Shown here piece by piece: positions 32,745 to 45,283 of a DNA stretch of 64,000 nt. The notes beneath the pieces were generated by a model. That model was given only the letters and a program-made list of their open reading frames with translations, was not told where the DNA came from and ran no database searches. The translations under genes were made by a program, and so were the position numbers. This stretch comes from Nocardioides panzhihuensis (GTDB lineage: Bacteria > Actinomycetota > Actinomycetes > Propionibacteriales > Nocardioidaceae). The stretch spans positions 1,860,001 to 1,924,000 of the forward strand of contig NZ_JACBZR010000001.1 of NCBI RefSeq assembly GCF_013408335.1, given 5' to 3'. Each line of letters begins with the position of its first letter. The first letter of the stretch is position 1.

Positions 32745-33695
32745 TCAGACGGCGGAGACGTCGTCGAGAGCGAGCGCGATCTCGGGAGGCAGGGTGAGGT
32801 CGGTGACCTGCAGCGCCTCCTTGAGCTGGGCGGCCGTACGCGCCCCGAGGATCGGTGCGGTGACACCCGGCCGGTCGCGCACCCAGGCCAGCGACACCTG
32901 CAGGGGCGTCCACTCCAGACCCTCGGCGGCCTTGGCGACGGCGGTGACGATCCCGCGGGAGCGCTCGTCGTCGTAGGCATCCACCCGGGCCGAGAAGTGC
33001 GGGTCGGCGCCGCGGGAGTGCGTGGGTGTGCCGGTGCGGTACTTCCCGGTCAGCACGCCACCTGCCAGCGGGGACCAGGCCAGCAGCCCCAGCCCCATCG
33101 CCTCGGCGGCCGGCAGCACCTCGTACTCCGCGTCGCGGGCCAGCAGCGAGTACTCCACCTGCGTCGAGGCCAGGGTCGCTCGCCCCGGCACGGCCCGCTG
33201 CCAGGTCGCCGCCTGGGCGGTCTGCCATCCGCTGTAGTTGGAGACCCCGACGTACGCCGCCCGGCCGCTGTTCAGTGCCATGTCGAGCGCCGAGAGCGTC
33301 TCCTCGAGGGGCACCTCGGGGGACCAGACGTGCACCTGCCACAGGTCGACGTGGTCCACGCCGAGCCGCTTCAGCGAGGCGTCGAGACCGGTGAGCAGCC
33401 CGCCGCGCGAGGTGTCGACACCGCGGTCGCCGCCGCGCCAGGTGATGCCGCCCTTGGTCGCCAGGACGACGTCGTCGCGGGCCACGATGCCTTCGCCGAG
33501 GAGCGAGCCGAGCAGCGCCTCGGACGCGCCGTCGCCGTAGCCCGCGGCGGTGTCGAGGAGGGTGCCGCCGGCCTCGGCGAAGCCGGCCAGCTGCTCACGG
33601 GCCTCGTGCTCATCGGTCACGCTGCCCCAGGTCATGGTGCCCAGGGCGAGAGACGAGACTCGCAGCCCAGTGGCTCCGAGGAGTCGGCTCTGCAT
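32745..33695 (-). CDS. Aldo/keto reductase
   Basis: This 316-residue NADPH-dependent oxidoreductase has a TIM-barrel fold. The catalytic tetrad is visible: Asp and Tyr in TLLDTAAGYGDGASEALLG, Lys in VVLATKGGITW, and His in DLWQVHVWSPEVP. Cofactor-binding elements are YVGVSNYSGWQ and the C-terminal APILGARTAAQLKEAL. The substrate cannot be told. The ATG start at 33695 has TAGATT six bases upstream. The gene is divergent from uppP. Confidence 0.92.
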   Translation of the reverse strand: MQSRLLGATGLRVSSLALGTMTWGSVTDEHEAREQLAGFAEAGGTLLDTAAGYGDGASEALLGSLLGEGIVARDDVVLATKGGITWRGGDRGVDTSRGGLLTGLDASLKRLGVDHVDLWQVHVWSPEVPLEETLSALDMALNSGRAAYVGVSNYSGWQTAQAATWQRAVPGRATLASTQVEYSLLARDAEYEVLPAAEAMGLGLLAWSPLAGGVLTGKYRTGTPTHSRGADPHFSARVDAYDDERSRGIVTAVAKAAEGLEWTPLQVSLAWVRDRPGVTAPILGARTAAQLKEALQVTDLTLPPEIALALDDVSAV

Positions 33696-33701
33696 GGGGA
33701 C

Positions 33702-33707
33702 AATCTA
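33702..33707 (-). promoter_or_regulatory. -10 box of the aldo/keto reductase gene
   Basis: TAGATT on the minus strand lies six bases before the ATG at 33695; no ribosome site is seen (leaderless type). Confidence 0.55.
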
Positions 33708-33802
33708 TCCGTGCCCTCCACGAGGGCTCGGGCGGACACGCTGGCAGTGACGGCGGACACTCCGGCGGGGAGGCAGCGGTCGGGTGGTGCGTACGTGCCC
33801 CT

Positions 33803-33808
33803 TAGAGT
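33803..33808 (+). promoter_or_regulatory. -10 box of uppP
   Basis: TAGAGT lies eight bases before the GTG at 33817. The box supports this start over the upstream in-frame codon at 33784. Confidence 0.6.
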
Positions 33809-33816
33809 TTGCGCCC

Positions 33817-34641
33817 GTGGATTACTTGCAGGCGATCGCACTGGGCATTCTTCAGGCACTCACCGAGTTCCTGCCCATCTCTTCCAGTGCGCACCTGCGC
33901 ATCTTCCCCGAACTGCTCGGTTGGGGTGACCCCGGCGCGGCGTTCACCGCCGTGATCCAGATCGGCACAGAGCTCGCCGTGGTGCTCTACATGTGGCGCA
34001 ACATCCGCGACATCATCGTGACCTGGTTCCGCAGCCTCTTCAACGCCGAGCTGCGCAGCCACACCGACGCCCGGATGGGCTGGTTCATCATCGTCGGCTC
34101 GATCCCGATCGCGGCGATCGGCGTCGTGATGAAGGACGTCATCGAGCACGACCTGCGCAGCCTGTACGTCGTCGGCACCATGCTCGTGGTCATGGGCATC
34201 GTCCTCGGTGTGGCCGACCGGCTCGGCGCGAACCGCAAACAGTTCGACGACCTGTCCTGGCGTGACGCGGTCCTGATGGGCTTCGCCCAGGCCTGCGCGC
34301 TGATCCCGGGCGTCTCCAGGTCGGGGGCGACGATCTCGATGGGCCGCGCGCTCGGCTACGAGCGGGCCACGGTGACCCGTTACGCGTTCCTGCTCGCGCT
34401 GCCGGCGGTCTTCGGAGCCGGCCTGTTCGAGATGGGCGAGATCGCCAACGGCGCCAACCTCTACGGCTGGGGCCCGACGATCGTCGCCACCATCGTCTCG
34501 TTCGTGCTCGGCTACGCGGTGATCGCCTGGCTGCTCAAGTACCTCTCGCACCACACCTACACCCCGTTCGTGATCTACCGGGTCGTCCTCGGTCTCACCG
34601 TCTTGGTGCTCCTCGGCGTGGGTGTGCTCACCGAGTGGTGA
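33817..34641 (+). CDS. uppP: Undecaprenyl-diphosphatase UppP/BacA
   Basis: This 274-residue polytopic membrane enzyme dephosphorylates undecaprenyl diphosphate to recycle the lipid carrier for cell-wall synthesis. The family motifs are present: QALTEFLPISSSAHLRI near the N terminus, with the catalytic Glu/Ser region, and LIPGVSRSGATISMG in the middle. About eight hydrophobic helices can be seen. The GTG at 33817 gives the normal N terminus (VDYLQAIALGILQ) and is placed at the predicted transcription start. ilvA follows after 19 bases on the same strand. Confidence 0.95.
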   Translation: MDYLQAIALGILQALTEFLPISSSAHLRIFPELLGWGDPGAAFTAVIQIGTELAVVLYMWRNIRDIIVTWFRSLFNAELRSHTDARMGWFIIVGSIPIAAIGVVMKDVIEHDLRSLYVVGTMLVVMGIVLGVADRLGANRKQFDDLSWRDAVLMGFAQACALIPGVSRSGATISMGRALGYERATVTRYAFLLALPAVFGAGLFEMGEIANGANLYGWGPTIVATIVSFVLGYAVIAWLLKYLSHHTYTPFVIYRVVLGLTVLVLLGVGVLTEW

Positions 34642-34660
34642 TCGTGCCAAACTCACGGAT

Positions 34661-35917
34661 GTGTCTGAGTCCGGTGCGAAGTCCGTCGTAACACCCGCTG
34701 CGATCGAGGAAGCCGCCGCGCGCACGATCGCCACGCGCACGGCGGTCGAACGCTCCGTCAGACTCTCGGAGAGGTACGCCGCCGAGGTCCTGCTCAAGCG
34801 CGAGGACCTGCAGCTGGGCCGCTCCTACAAGGTCCGGGGCGCCTACAACCTGATGAGCTCGCTATTGCCCGACGAGCTCGAGCGCGGCGTCGTCTGCGCC
34901 AGCGCCGGCAACCACGCCCAGGGTGTGGCGATCTCGTGCGCCCGCCTCGGCGTGCCCGGTCACATCGTGGTGCCGACCAACACGCCCAAGCAGAAGCGCG
35001 ACCGGATCACCGCCCTCGGTGGTGAGCACGTGACCCTGACGCTGCACGGCTCGACCTACGACGAGGCCTCCGCCTACGCCTACGAGCTGGGCCGTGGGCT
35101 CGGGGCGACGTACGTCTCGGCCTTCGACGACCCGCGCACGATCGCCGGGCAGGGCACCGTCGGCTACGAGCTGACCTCCCAGATCAGCGAGCCGCTGGAC
35201 GTGCTGCTGCTGCCGGTCGGCGGCGGTGGGCTCGCCTCCGGGGTGGCGACCTGGGTGCGCGAGGTGTGGCCGCAGACCCGGATCATCGGGGTCGAGCCCG
35301 CGGGCGCCGCCTCGATGGCTGCCGCGATCGAGGCCGGCGGCCCGGTGCGGCTCGAGGCGCTCGACACGTTCGTGGACGGCGCCGCGGTCGCGACCGCGGG
35401 GAAGGTGACGTACCCGATCGTCAAGGCGTACGTCGACGAGCTCGTCTCCGTCCCGGTCGGCGCGGTCTGCGTGGAGATGCTCGAGCTCTACCAGACCGAG
35501 GGGATCATCGCCGAGCCCGCCGGCGCGCTCGCGGTCGCTGCGCTGGGGCAGGTCGACCTTCGTGGCGCCACTCGCGTCGGGGCCGTTCTCTCCGGCGGCA
35601 ACAACGACGTCTCCCGCTACGCCGACGTGCTCGAGCGGGCGCTGATCCACCAGGGGCTGCGCCACTACTTCCTGGTCTCGTTCCCGCAGGCGCCCGGGGC
35701 GCTGCGGGGCTTCCTCGACGACGTTCTCGCCGACGGTGAGGACATCGTCGTCTTCGAGTACGTGAAGAAGTCCAACCGCGAGCTCGGCCCGGCGCTGATC
35801 GGGATCGACCTCGACTCCGCCGACGGGCTCGAGGGCCTGCTCGAGCGGATGGGGGACAGCGACCTGCTCATCGAGCGGATCGCGCCGGACTCACCGCTGT
35901 TCACGTTCCTGCACTGA
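34661..35917 (+). CDS. ilvA: Threonine ammonia-lyase
   Basis: This PLP enzyme makes 2-oxobutanoate from threonine, the first step to isoleucine. The 418-residue protein has the PLP lysine in GRSYKVRGAYN, the phosphate-binding glycine loop LPVGGGGLASG, ASAGNHAQGVAISCARLG, and a C-terminal ACT-like domain from about residue 340 (HYFLVSFPQAPGALRGFLDDVL). This shape suits the anabolic or the TdcB-like enzyme with one ACT domain; the two cannot be told apart here. The GTG at 34661 follows CAAACT by seven bases, consistent with a leaderless start. Confidence 0.9.
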   Translation: MSESGAKSVVTPAAIEEAAARTIATRTAVERSVRLSERYAAEVLLKREDLQLGRSYKVRGAYNLMSSLLPDELERGVVCASAGNHAQGVAISCARLGVPGHIVVPTNTPKQKRDRITALGGEHVTLTLHGSTYDEASAYAYELGRGLGATYVSAFDDPRTIAGQGTVGYELTSQISEPLDVLLLPVGGGGLASGVATWVREVWPQTRIIGVEPAGAASMAAAIEAGGPVRLEALDTFVDGAAVATAGKVTYPIVKAYVDELVSVPVGAVCVEMLELYQTEGIIAEPAGALAVAALGQVDLRGATRVGAVLSGGNNDVSRYADVLERALIHQGLRHYFLVSFPQAPGALRGFLDDVLADGEDIVVFEYVKKSNRELGPALIGIDLDSADGLEGLLERMGDSDLLIERIAPDSPLFTFLH

Positions 35918-35977
35918 GCTCCGCTGGTCGAGCCGCCGGAGCCGCTAGGCGGAGGCGTGTCGAGACCAGCGTGGCGG

Positions 35978-36958
35978 CTAGAACCAGCCGGACCTGCGGA
36001 AGAAGATCCACATCCCGGTGATCACGCCACCCATCAGCAGCAGCGCGAACGGGTAGCCGAACCTCCAGTCGAGCTCGGGCATGTGGGTGAAGTTCATCCC
36101 GTAGATCCCGGCGATGAGGGTCGGCACCACGATCATCGCCGCGCCCGCGGAGATCTTGCGCATGTCGTCGTTCTGCTGGAGCGAGAGCTGCGCCAGGTGG
36201 GCCTCGAAGGCGGAGGACAGCAACGTCTCGAGGTTCTCGATCGACTCCACGATGGAGGAGAGGTGATCGAGGATGTCGCGGAAGTAGGGGCGCAGGTCGG
36301 GGTCGATCCCGCCCTCCCCGTTGGCGAAGCGGCGCACCGGCTCGCGCAGCGGCATCACCGCGCGGCGTACCTCTGCCAGCTCGCGGCGGAGCCGGTAGAT
36401 CCGGGCCGAGTCGTGGGTGCGCTCGTCGGAGAAGACCGAGGTCTCGACCTCGTCGACGTCCTTGGTGAGGTCGTTCGCCACGTCCACGTAGCCGTCGACG
36501 ATGTAGTCGACGACCGCATGGACCGCCGAGTAGGAGCCCTCGGTGAGCAGGTGCTCGTCGCTGGTCTCCAGCAGCTCGCGAGCCGGCGCGAGCCGGGAGC
36601 CGCGACCGTGGCGGACCGTGATCACGTAGTCGGGGCCGATGAAGAAGGCGACCTCACCGGTCTCGACGGCGTCGTCGGCATCGACGTACCACAGCGTCTT
36701 GACGACGAGGAACATCGCGCCGTCATAGCGCTCCAGCTTGGGACGCTGGTGGGCGGTCAGCGCGTCCTCGACGGCGAGCGGATGCAGGCCGAAGGCCTCG
36801 GCGACCTCCTCGAGCTCGTACTGGCTGGGCTGGTAGAGACCGAGCCAGACGAAGTCGCCCTCGCCCTTCACCCCGCGGCGCAGCGCCGCGTAGTCGTGGG
36901 GCGAACAGTCGGTCTGCTCGCGCACACCGGCGCGGTAGAGAGCGCTGTCGACGATCAC
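35978..36958 (-). CDS. corA: CorA-family magnesium/cobalt transporter
   Basis: This 326-residue protein has a large cytosolic domain and two C-terminal helices. The signature YGMNFTHMPEL lies after the first helix (MIVVPTLIAGIYGMNF), followed by FALLLMGGVITGMWIFFRRSGWF. It forms a pentameric Mg2+ (Co2+, Ni2+) channel. The GTG start at 36958 has TAACCT six bases upstream. It is divergent from the MSMEG_4193-type phosphatase gene, with only 56 bases between the start codons. Confidence 0.93.
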   Translation of the reverse strand: MIVDSALYRAGVREQTDCSPHDYAALRRGVKGEGDFVWLGLYQPSQYELEEVAEAFGLHPLAVEDALTAHQRPKLERYDGAMFLVVKTLWYVDADDAVETGEVAFFIGPDYVITVRHGRGSRLAPARELLETSDEHLLTEGSYSAVHAVVDYIVDGYVDVANDLTKDVDEVETSVFSDERTHDSARIYRLRRELAEVRRAVMPLREPVRRFANGEGGIDPDLRPYFRDILDHLSSIVESIENLETLLSSAFEAHLAQLSLQQNDDMRKISAGAAMIVVPTLIAGIYGMNFTHMPELDWRFGYPFALLLMGGVITGMWIFFRRSGWF

Positions 36959-36964
36959 GGTTTC

Positions 36965-36970
36965 AGGTTA
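36965..36970 (-). promoter_or_regulatory. -10 box of corA
   Basis: TAACCT on the minus strand, six bases before the GTG start at 36958. Confidence 0.55.
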
Positions 36971-37000
36971 GGGCATGCCATGCGCCTTCACCTGGATGGA

Positions 37001-37006
37001 TAGGGT
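37001..37006 (+). promoter_or_regulatory. -10 box of the phosphatase gene heading the mshC cluster
   Basis: TAGGGT, eight bases before the GTG at 37015. The corA and phosphatase -10 boxes are only 30 bases apart on opposite strands, so the two promoters interleave. Confidence 0.58.
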
Positions 37007-37014
37007 CGCCAATC

Positions 37015-37764
37015 GTGGCGACGATGATCCTGGTGAGACACGGCCGTACGACGGCGAACGCATCCGGCACCCTGGCCGGCCGGCTTCCTGGGGTGAAGCT
37101 GGACGAGCGCGGAGTGGAGCAGGCGAGCAGGGCCGCTGAGCGGATCGCGCCGGTCCCGCTCGCGCTGGCGGTCACCAGCCCGATGGAGCGCTGCCAGCAG
37201 ACCCTCTCGGTGATCCTGGAGGGCCGCCCCGAGCAGCCCGCCGTCGTCGTCGAGGACGGCGTGTCCGAATGCGACTACGGCGAGTGGCAGGGAGAGAAGC
37301 TGAGCACGCTGGCGCGCCGCAAGCTGTGGAAGACGGTGCAGGCCCAGCCGTCCGCGGTCACGTTCCCCGGCGGAGAGTCGATGCAGGCGATGCAGGCCCG
37401 CGGAGTCGAGGCCGTACGCCGCCACGACGCCGCCGTCACGGCAGCGCACGGAGACTCGGCGGTCTGGCTGTGCGTGAGCCACGGCGACCTGATCAAGGCG
37501 ATCCTGGCCGACGCGCTCGGCATGCACCTGGATCTGTTCCAGCGCCTGCACGTCGACCCGGCCTCCATCTCCGTGGTCCGCTACGGCGAGGGACGCCCCT
37601 CGGTCCTGGCCACGAACACCCACGCCGGTGATCTCTCCTGGCTGGCGCCACAGGGCTCTTCCAAGAGGGCGCCCGCGAAGAAGGGGCGCAAGCCGTCGCG
37701 GCGACGGAACGACGCCGTCGTGGGCGGTGGCTCGGGTCCCGCGGAAGGTCTGGATAAGGTTTGA
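37015..37764 (+). CDS. MSMEG_4193-type histidine phosphatase
   Basis: This 249-residue phosphatase-superfamily protein has MILVRHGRTTANASGTLAGRLPGVKLDERG (catalytic RHG His), SPMERCQQTL, and VWLCVSHGDLIKAILADALGMHLD with the second catalytic His. A basic, disordered tail follows (KRAPAKKGRKPSRRRN). In actinobacteria this family is found next to DUF3090, SCO1664-family and mshC genes, exactly as here. That points to a shared but unknown process linked to mycothiol. Confidence 0.88.
   Translation: MATMILVRHGRTTANASGTLAGRLPGVKLDERGVEQASRAAERIAPVPLALAVTSPMERCQQTLSVILEGRPEQPAVVVEDGVSECDYGEWQGEKLSTLARRKLWKTVQAQPSAVTFPGGESMQAMQARGVEAVRRHDAAVTAAHGDSAVWLCVSHGDLIKAILADALGMHLDLFQRLHVDPASISVVRYGEGRPSVLATNTHAGDLSWLAPQGSSKRAPAKKGRKPSRRRNDAVVGGGSGPAEGLDKV
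37755..37760 (+). promoter_or_regulatory. -10 box of the DUF3090 gene
   Basis: TAAGGT inside the end of the phosphatase gene, six bases before the ATG at 37767; the gene may have its own leaderless transcript besides read-through. Confidence 0.5.
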
Positions 37765-37766
37765 CC

Positions 37767-38372
37767 ATGCCTGTGATGCACGCCTTCGATCCGCCCGAAC
37801 GATTCGTCGTCGGCACCGTCGGGGTGCCCGGGGCGCGTACGTTCTTCCTCCAGGCACGTGAAGGGACCCGGGTGGTCTCGGTCGCCCTGGAGAAGCAGCA
37901 GGTCACGGTGCTCGCCGAGCGGCTCGACGAGCTCCTCGACGAGGTGATGAAGTCGGCCCCCGCCGTGGTGCCCGCGATCGCTCCCTTCGAGCTCGACGAC
38001 AACCGGCCGCTGGAGCAGCCGATCGAGGAGGAGTTCCGGGCGGGCACGATGACGCTGGCTTGGGACCCCGACGAGGACAAGGTGGTCCTCGAGGTCTTCC
38101 CGATCAGCGAGACCGAGATCATCGCCGAGGTCGACGAGGCCGGCCACCTGGTCGACGAGGACGCCGTGGCGGCCATCGAGCTGGAGGCGTCGGAGCCCGA
38201 CGAGGTGCTGCTGGTGCGGATCGACCCGGGCAACGCCCGGGCGTTCGTCAAGCGCGCCGAGGCGGTATTGGGCGCCGGACGTCCGAACTGTCCGTTCTGC
38301 GGCACCCCGATCGACCCCGAAGGACATCTGTGCGTCCGGGCGAACGGGTTCAAGCGGCGCGACCCGGTCTGA
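37767..38372 (+). CDS. DUF3090-family protein
   Basis: This 201-residue protein of the actinobacterial DUF3090 family (YjbR-like annotations exist) begins MPVMHAFDPPERFVVGTVGVPGARTFFLQAREG. It ends in a small metal-binding-like motif NCPFCGTPIDPEGHLCVRANGF with three cysteines and a histidine. The function is unknown. It is the second gene of the conserved mshC cluster, two bases after the phosphatase stop and four bases before the SCO1664-family start. Confidence 0.88.
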   Translation: MPVMHAFDPPERFVVGTVGVPGARTFFLQAREGTRVVSVALEKQQVTVLAERLDELLDEVMKSAPAVVPAIAPFELDDNRPLEQPIEEEFRAGTMTLAWDPDEDKVVLEVFPISETEIIAEVDEAGHLVDEDAVAAIELEASEPDEVLLVRIDPGNARAFVKRAEAVLGAGRPNCPFCGTPIDPEGHLCVRANGFKRRDPV

Positions 38373-38376
38373 TTCG

Positions 38377-39153
38377 GTGGAGCCGGTCATCGAGTCCACC
38401 GGGGCGGCCGACGGGGCGATGGAGCTCGTCGGACGTTTGACGACTGCCTCGAACGCGACGTTCCTGGCCACCATCGGGCAGACCGAGGTGGTCTACAAGC
38501 CGATCGCGGGGGAGCGGCCCCTGTGGGACTTCCCCGATGGCCACCTCGCCCACCGCGAGGTCGCCTCCTACCTCGTCTCCGAGGCGATGGACTGGTCGGT
38601 CGTGCCCGAGACCTGGCTCGGCGAAGGACCGCACGGTGTCGGGATGGTGCAGCGCTGGATCTCGGCGGACGAGAGCGTGGAGCCGGTGAGGATCGTCCCG
38701 GCCGGGGAGATCCCGGACGGGTTCCGGCACGTCTTCGACGGCTACGATGCGCTCGACCAGGTCGTGTCGCTGGCTCATGAGGACACGCCCGCCCTGCGGC
38801 GGATGGCGGTCTTCGACGCGATCACCAACAATGCCGACCGCAAGGGCGGACACGTCCTGCCGGTCGCCGACGGACACCGCTTCGGCTGCGATCACGGACT
38901 GACCTTCCACGAGGAGCCGAAGCTGCGCACCATCCTGTGGGGATGGCACGGGCTGGGCTTCTCCGACGAGGAGCTCGCCGGGATCCGGACGGTCCACGCG
39001 GGGCTCTCCGGTGCGCTCGGACGGGAGCTGGCGGCGTACCTCTCGGGTGGGGACCTCGAGGCGCTCGCTCTACGGTGCGAGACGCTGCTCGCCGAGGGGG
39101 TCTTCCCGCGGCCGGAGTACGACCGCCATGTCATCCCGTGGCCGCCCTTCTGA
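38377..39153 (+). CDS. SCO1664-family protein
   Basis: This 258-residue protein has a kinase-like fold related to phosphatidylinositol kinases. VVYKPIAGERPLWDFPDGHLAHREVASYLVSEAM resembles the nucleotide-binding lobe, and MAVFDAITNNADRKGGHVL with FGCDHGLTFH resembles the catalytic NxD and metal DxG motifs. Activity has not been shown to my knowledge. It sits just before mshC as in many actinobacteria. The GTG start is four bases after DUF3090. Confidence 0.87.
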   Translation: MEPVIESTGAADGAMELVGRLTTASNATFLATIGQTEVVYKPIAGERPLWDFPDGHLAHREVASYLVSEAMDWSVVPETWLGEGPHGVGMVQRWISADESVEPVRIVPAGEIPDGFRHVFDGYDALDQVVSLAHEDTPALRRMAVFDAITNNADRKGGHVLPVADGHRFGCDHGLTFHEEPKLRTILWGWHGLGFSDEELAGIRTVHAGLSGALGRELAAYLSGGDLEALALRCETLLAEGVFPRPEYDRHVIPWPPF

Positions 39154-39173
39154 GACACGTGGTGCGCGCCAAG

Positions 39174-39179
39174 TAGGCT
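39174..39179 (+). promoter_or_regulatory. -10 box of mshC
   Basis: TAGGCT, six bases before the ATG at 39186 (leaderless type). Confidence 0.58.
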
Positions 39180-39185
39180 GCACTC

Positions 39186-40418
39186 ATGCGCGCTTGGTCT
39201 GCACCCGAAGTCCCAGAACTGTCCGCCAGAGGGCCCGAGGTGCAGCTCTATGACCATCAGCGGGACGCGGTCGTCCCGACTGAAGGTCAGGGACGCCGTT
39301 CGCTGTACGTGTGTGGCATCACGCCCTACGACGCGACCCACATCGGCCACGCAAACACCTATGTCGCCTTCGACCTGCTCCACCGGGCGTGGCTCAACGC
39401 CGGCTACGAGGTCGACTACACCCAGAACGTGACCGACGTCGACGACCCACTGCTCGAGCGGGCGGACAAGGTCGGGATCGAGTGGGAGGCGCTCGCCGAG
39501 CGCGAGACCGAGCTCTTCCGCCAGGACATGGAGGCGCTGCGGGTCGTGCCGCCGCAGCACTACATCGGAGCCGTCGAGTCGATCCCGCTGGTGACCTCGC
39601 TCATCGGCGAGCTCGAGGAGGCCGGTGCGATCTACAAGGTCGACGAGGACGTCTACGCCTCGGTGGCCGTCGACGAGGCCTTCGGCGAGGAGTCGCGGAT
39701 GTCTCGCTCGGAGATGCTCGAGCTCTTCGGTGAGCGAGGGGGCGACCCCGAGCGGGCCGGCAAGAAGGACCCGCTCGACCCGCTGCTGTGGCGCGGCGAG
39801 CGTCCGGGTGAGCCGTCCTGGCCCTCGCCCTACGGCCCGGGTCGACCCGGCTGGCACATCGAGTGCACCGCGATCGCCCTGGAGCACCTCGGTGCCGGGT
39901 TCACGGTCCAGGCCGGCGGCTCCGACCTGATCTTCCCGCACCACGAGATGTCCGGCTCGCATTCGCGCACGGCCGGCAAGGAGTTCGCCGAGATCTACAC
40001 CCACGGCGGGATGGTGGCCTACGACGGCCACAAGATGTCCAAGTCGCGGGGCAACCTCGTCTTCGTCTCCGCGCTGCGCAACTCCGAGATCGACCCGATG
40101 GCGATCCGGCTGGTGCTGCTCGGCCACCACTACCGCGACGACTGGGAGTGGACCGACGCCAAGCTCTTCGACGCCGTCGACCAGGTCGCCGAATGGCGCA
40201 AGGCCGTCGCCCTCGGCCGTGGCGCCCCTGCGGCGCCGGTCGTCGAGACCGTCCTCGGCGCCTTGGCCGACGACCTCGACGCCCCGCGTGCGGTCCAGGC
40301 CGTCGACGCCTGGGTCGCCGCCACCCTCGGTGAGGGCGGCCTCGCCGAGACCTCTGACTCGCTCGCCGGCGAGACCGTCGCCAAGCTCGTCGACTCGGCG
40401 CTGGGCATCAAGCTCTAG
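39186..40418 (+). CDS. mshC: Mycothiol ligase MshC
   Basis: MshC joins cysteine to glucosaminyl-inositol with ATP in mycothiol synthesis. The 410-residue protein resembles cysteinyl-tRNA synthetase without its C-terminal domains: the HIGH motif is in [17 protein letters not shown] in [10 protein letters not shown], and zinc ligands include [17 protein letters not shown] and FPHHEMS. Length and the N-terminal extension ([23 protein letters not shown]) separate it from CysS. It shows that the host makes mycothiol, the main thiol of actinobacteria. A strong palindromic terminator follows. Confidence 0.96.
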   Translation: MRAWSAPEVPELSARGPEVQLYDHQRDAVVPTEGQGRRSLYVCGITPYDATHIGHANTYVAFDLLHRAWLNAGYEVDYTQNVTDVDDPLLERADKVGIEWEALAERETELFRQDMEALRVVPPQHYIGAVESIPLVTSLIGELEEAGAIYKVDEDVYASVAVDEAFGEESRMSRSEMLELFGERGGDPERAGKKDPLDPLLWRGERPGEPSWPSPYGPGRPGWHIECTAIALEHLGAGFTVQAGGSDLIFPHHEMSGSHSRTAGKEFAEIYTHGGMVAYDGHKMSKSRGNLVFVSALRNSEIDPMAIRLVLLGHHYRDDWEWTDAKLFDAVDQVAEWRKAVALGRGAPAAPVVETVLGALADDLDAPRAVQAVDAWVAATLGEGGLAETSDSLAGETVAKLVDSALGIKL

Positions 40419-40460
40419 CAGCTGGCCCCAGGTGTCACATGCGTCACACCGCTCAGGCAA

Positions 40461-40529
40461 TCGCTGCGCTTCTCAGGTGTTGCATTGCCTGAGAAGCGCA
40501 GCGATACCCGGTTAACCGGGTATCGCTGC
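40461..40529. terminator. Compound palindromic bidirectional terminator
   Basis: Two perfect inverted repeats overlap. The first has 17-bp arms (40461-40477 with 40488-40504; loop 10 bases). The second is a 32-bp perfect palindrome (40498-40529) centred on GTTAAC. They share GCAGCGA, so only one can form fully at a time. The block lies between the convergent mshC and PAC2 genes, so it probably stops transcription from both sides. Confidence 0.8.
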
Positions 40530-40535
40530 ACGCGT

Positions 40536-41402
40536 CTACGAGTCGTCGGAGCGACGCTTGAGGTAGCGCTCGAACTCCCGGGCGATCGCGTCACCGCTCG
40601 CCTCGGGGAGGTCGACGGTGTCGCGAGCCTCCTCCAGGGAGCGTACGTAGTCGGAGACGTCCTCGTCCTCCTCGGCGAGGTCGTTGACGCCGCGCTCCCA
40701 GGCCTTGGCGTCCTCGGGGAGGTCACCGAGGGGGATGGAGCACTGGAGCAGGTCCTCGAGCTTGTTGATGATCGCGAGGGTGGCCTTGGGGCACGGCGGA
40801 GCGGCGACGTAGTGGGGGACCGCCGCCCAGTAGGAGACCGCCGGGATGTCGGACTGGACGCAGGCCTCCTGGACCACGCCGACGATGCCGGTCGGCCCTT
40901 CGTACGTCGGCGAGTCGAGCTTGAGCCGGTCGACGAGGTCGGGCTCGGTGGCGGTGCCGGAGACCGGGATCGGGCGGGTGTGCGGCGCGTCGGCCAGAAG
41001 CGCGCCGAGGGTCACCACGAGCTGGCCGCCGAGCTCGTCGACGCACTCCAGGATCTCGCTGACGAACTGCTTCCAGCGCATGTTGGGCTCGATGCCGCGC
41101 ACGAGGATGATGTCGCGGTCCAGGTCGGGCGGGGAGCAGACGGCGACCTGGGTGGTGGGCCAGGTGATCGAACGGAAGCCGTTCTCGTCGGTGCCGGTGA
41201 CAGGTCGGTTGACCTGGTAGTCGTAGAAGTCCTCGGGATCGATCTCGGCCACCACCCGTGCGTGCCAGACGTCCATCAGATGGTCAACCGTGCCGGACGC
41301 GGCATCGGCCGCGTCGTTCCATCCCTCGAACGCGGCGATCACCACAGGATCGACCAGGTCGCGGGTCTCTTCGATCTCGATCACGCTCTCCACCCTAGCC
41401 AT
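40536..41402 (-). CDS. PAC2-family protein
   Basis: This 288-residue protein is related to proteasome assembly chaperone 2. Characteristic parts are PVVIAAFEGWNDAADAASGTVDHL near the N terminus, IILVRGIEPNMRWKQFVSEIL, and GALLADAPHTRPIPVSGTA. PAC2-family proteins are conserved in actinobacteria, where their role is not settled. The ATG at 41402 gives MARVESVIEIEE, the usual start region. Confidence 0.88.
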   Translation of the reverse strand: MARVESVIEIEETRDLVDPVVIAAFEGWNDAADAASGTVDHLMDVWHARVVAEIDPEDFYDYQVNRPVTGTDENGFRSITWPTTQVAVCSPPDLDRDIILVRGIEPNMRWKQFVSEILECVDELGGQLVVTLGALLADAPHTRPIPVSGTATEPDLVDRLKLDSPTYEGPTGIVGVVQEACVQSDIPAVSYWAAVPHYVAAPPCPKATLAIINKLEDLLQCSIPLGDLPEDAKAWERGVNDLAEEDEDVSDYVRSLEEARDTVDLPEASGDAIAREFERYLKRRSDDS

Positions 41403-41572
41403 GAGCACCAGTACGACGGCGTCGTTCACCCTGCGTACACCTCATGAATTCCCACCTGGTGGACCGGCGGTGTCAGGATGCGGAATGAGATGGCGTTGCC
41501 CGCACACCTACGCCGTAGCGTGTTTCAGGCAAAGCCGATCACACCAGCATGTACGCCGGGAAGGAACCAAGA

Positions 41573-45264
<3,692 letters not shown>

Positions 45265-45283
<19 letters not shown>

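Noticed and set aside
32997-33929. Plus-strand frame of about 310 codons opposite the aldo/keto reductase
   Set aside because: Antisense shadow of a gene with a complete catalytic tetrad.
38892-40460. Minus-strand frame of over 500 codons opposite mshC
   Set aside because: Antisense shadow of mshC, which has clear HIGH and KMSKS motifs; the shadow frame has none.
41403-41572. Cobalamin or SAM riboswitch upstream of metH
   Set aside because: None of the conserved box sequences could be found, and the region is only 170 bases long.
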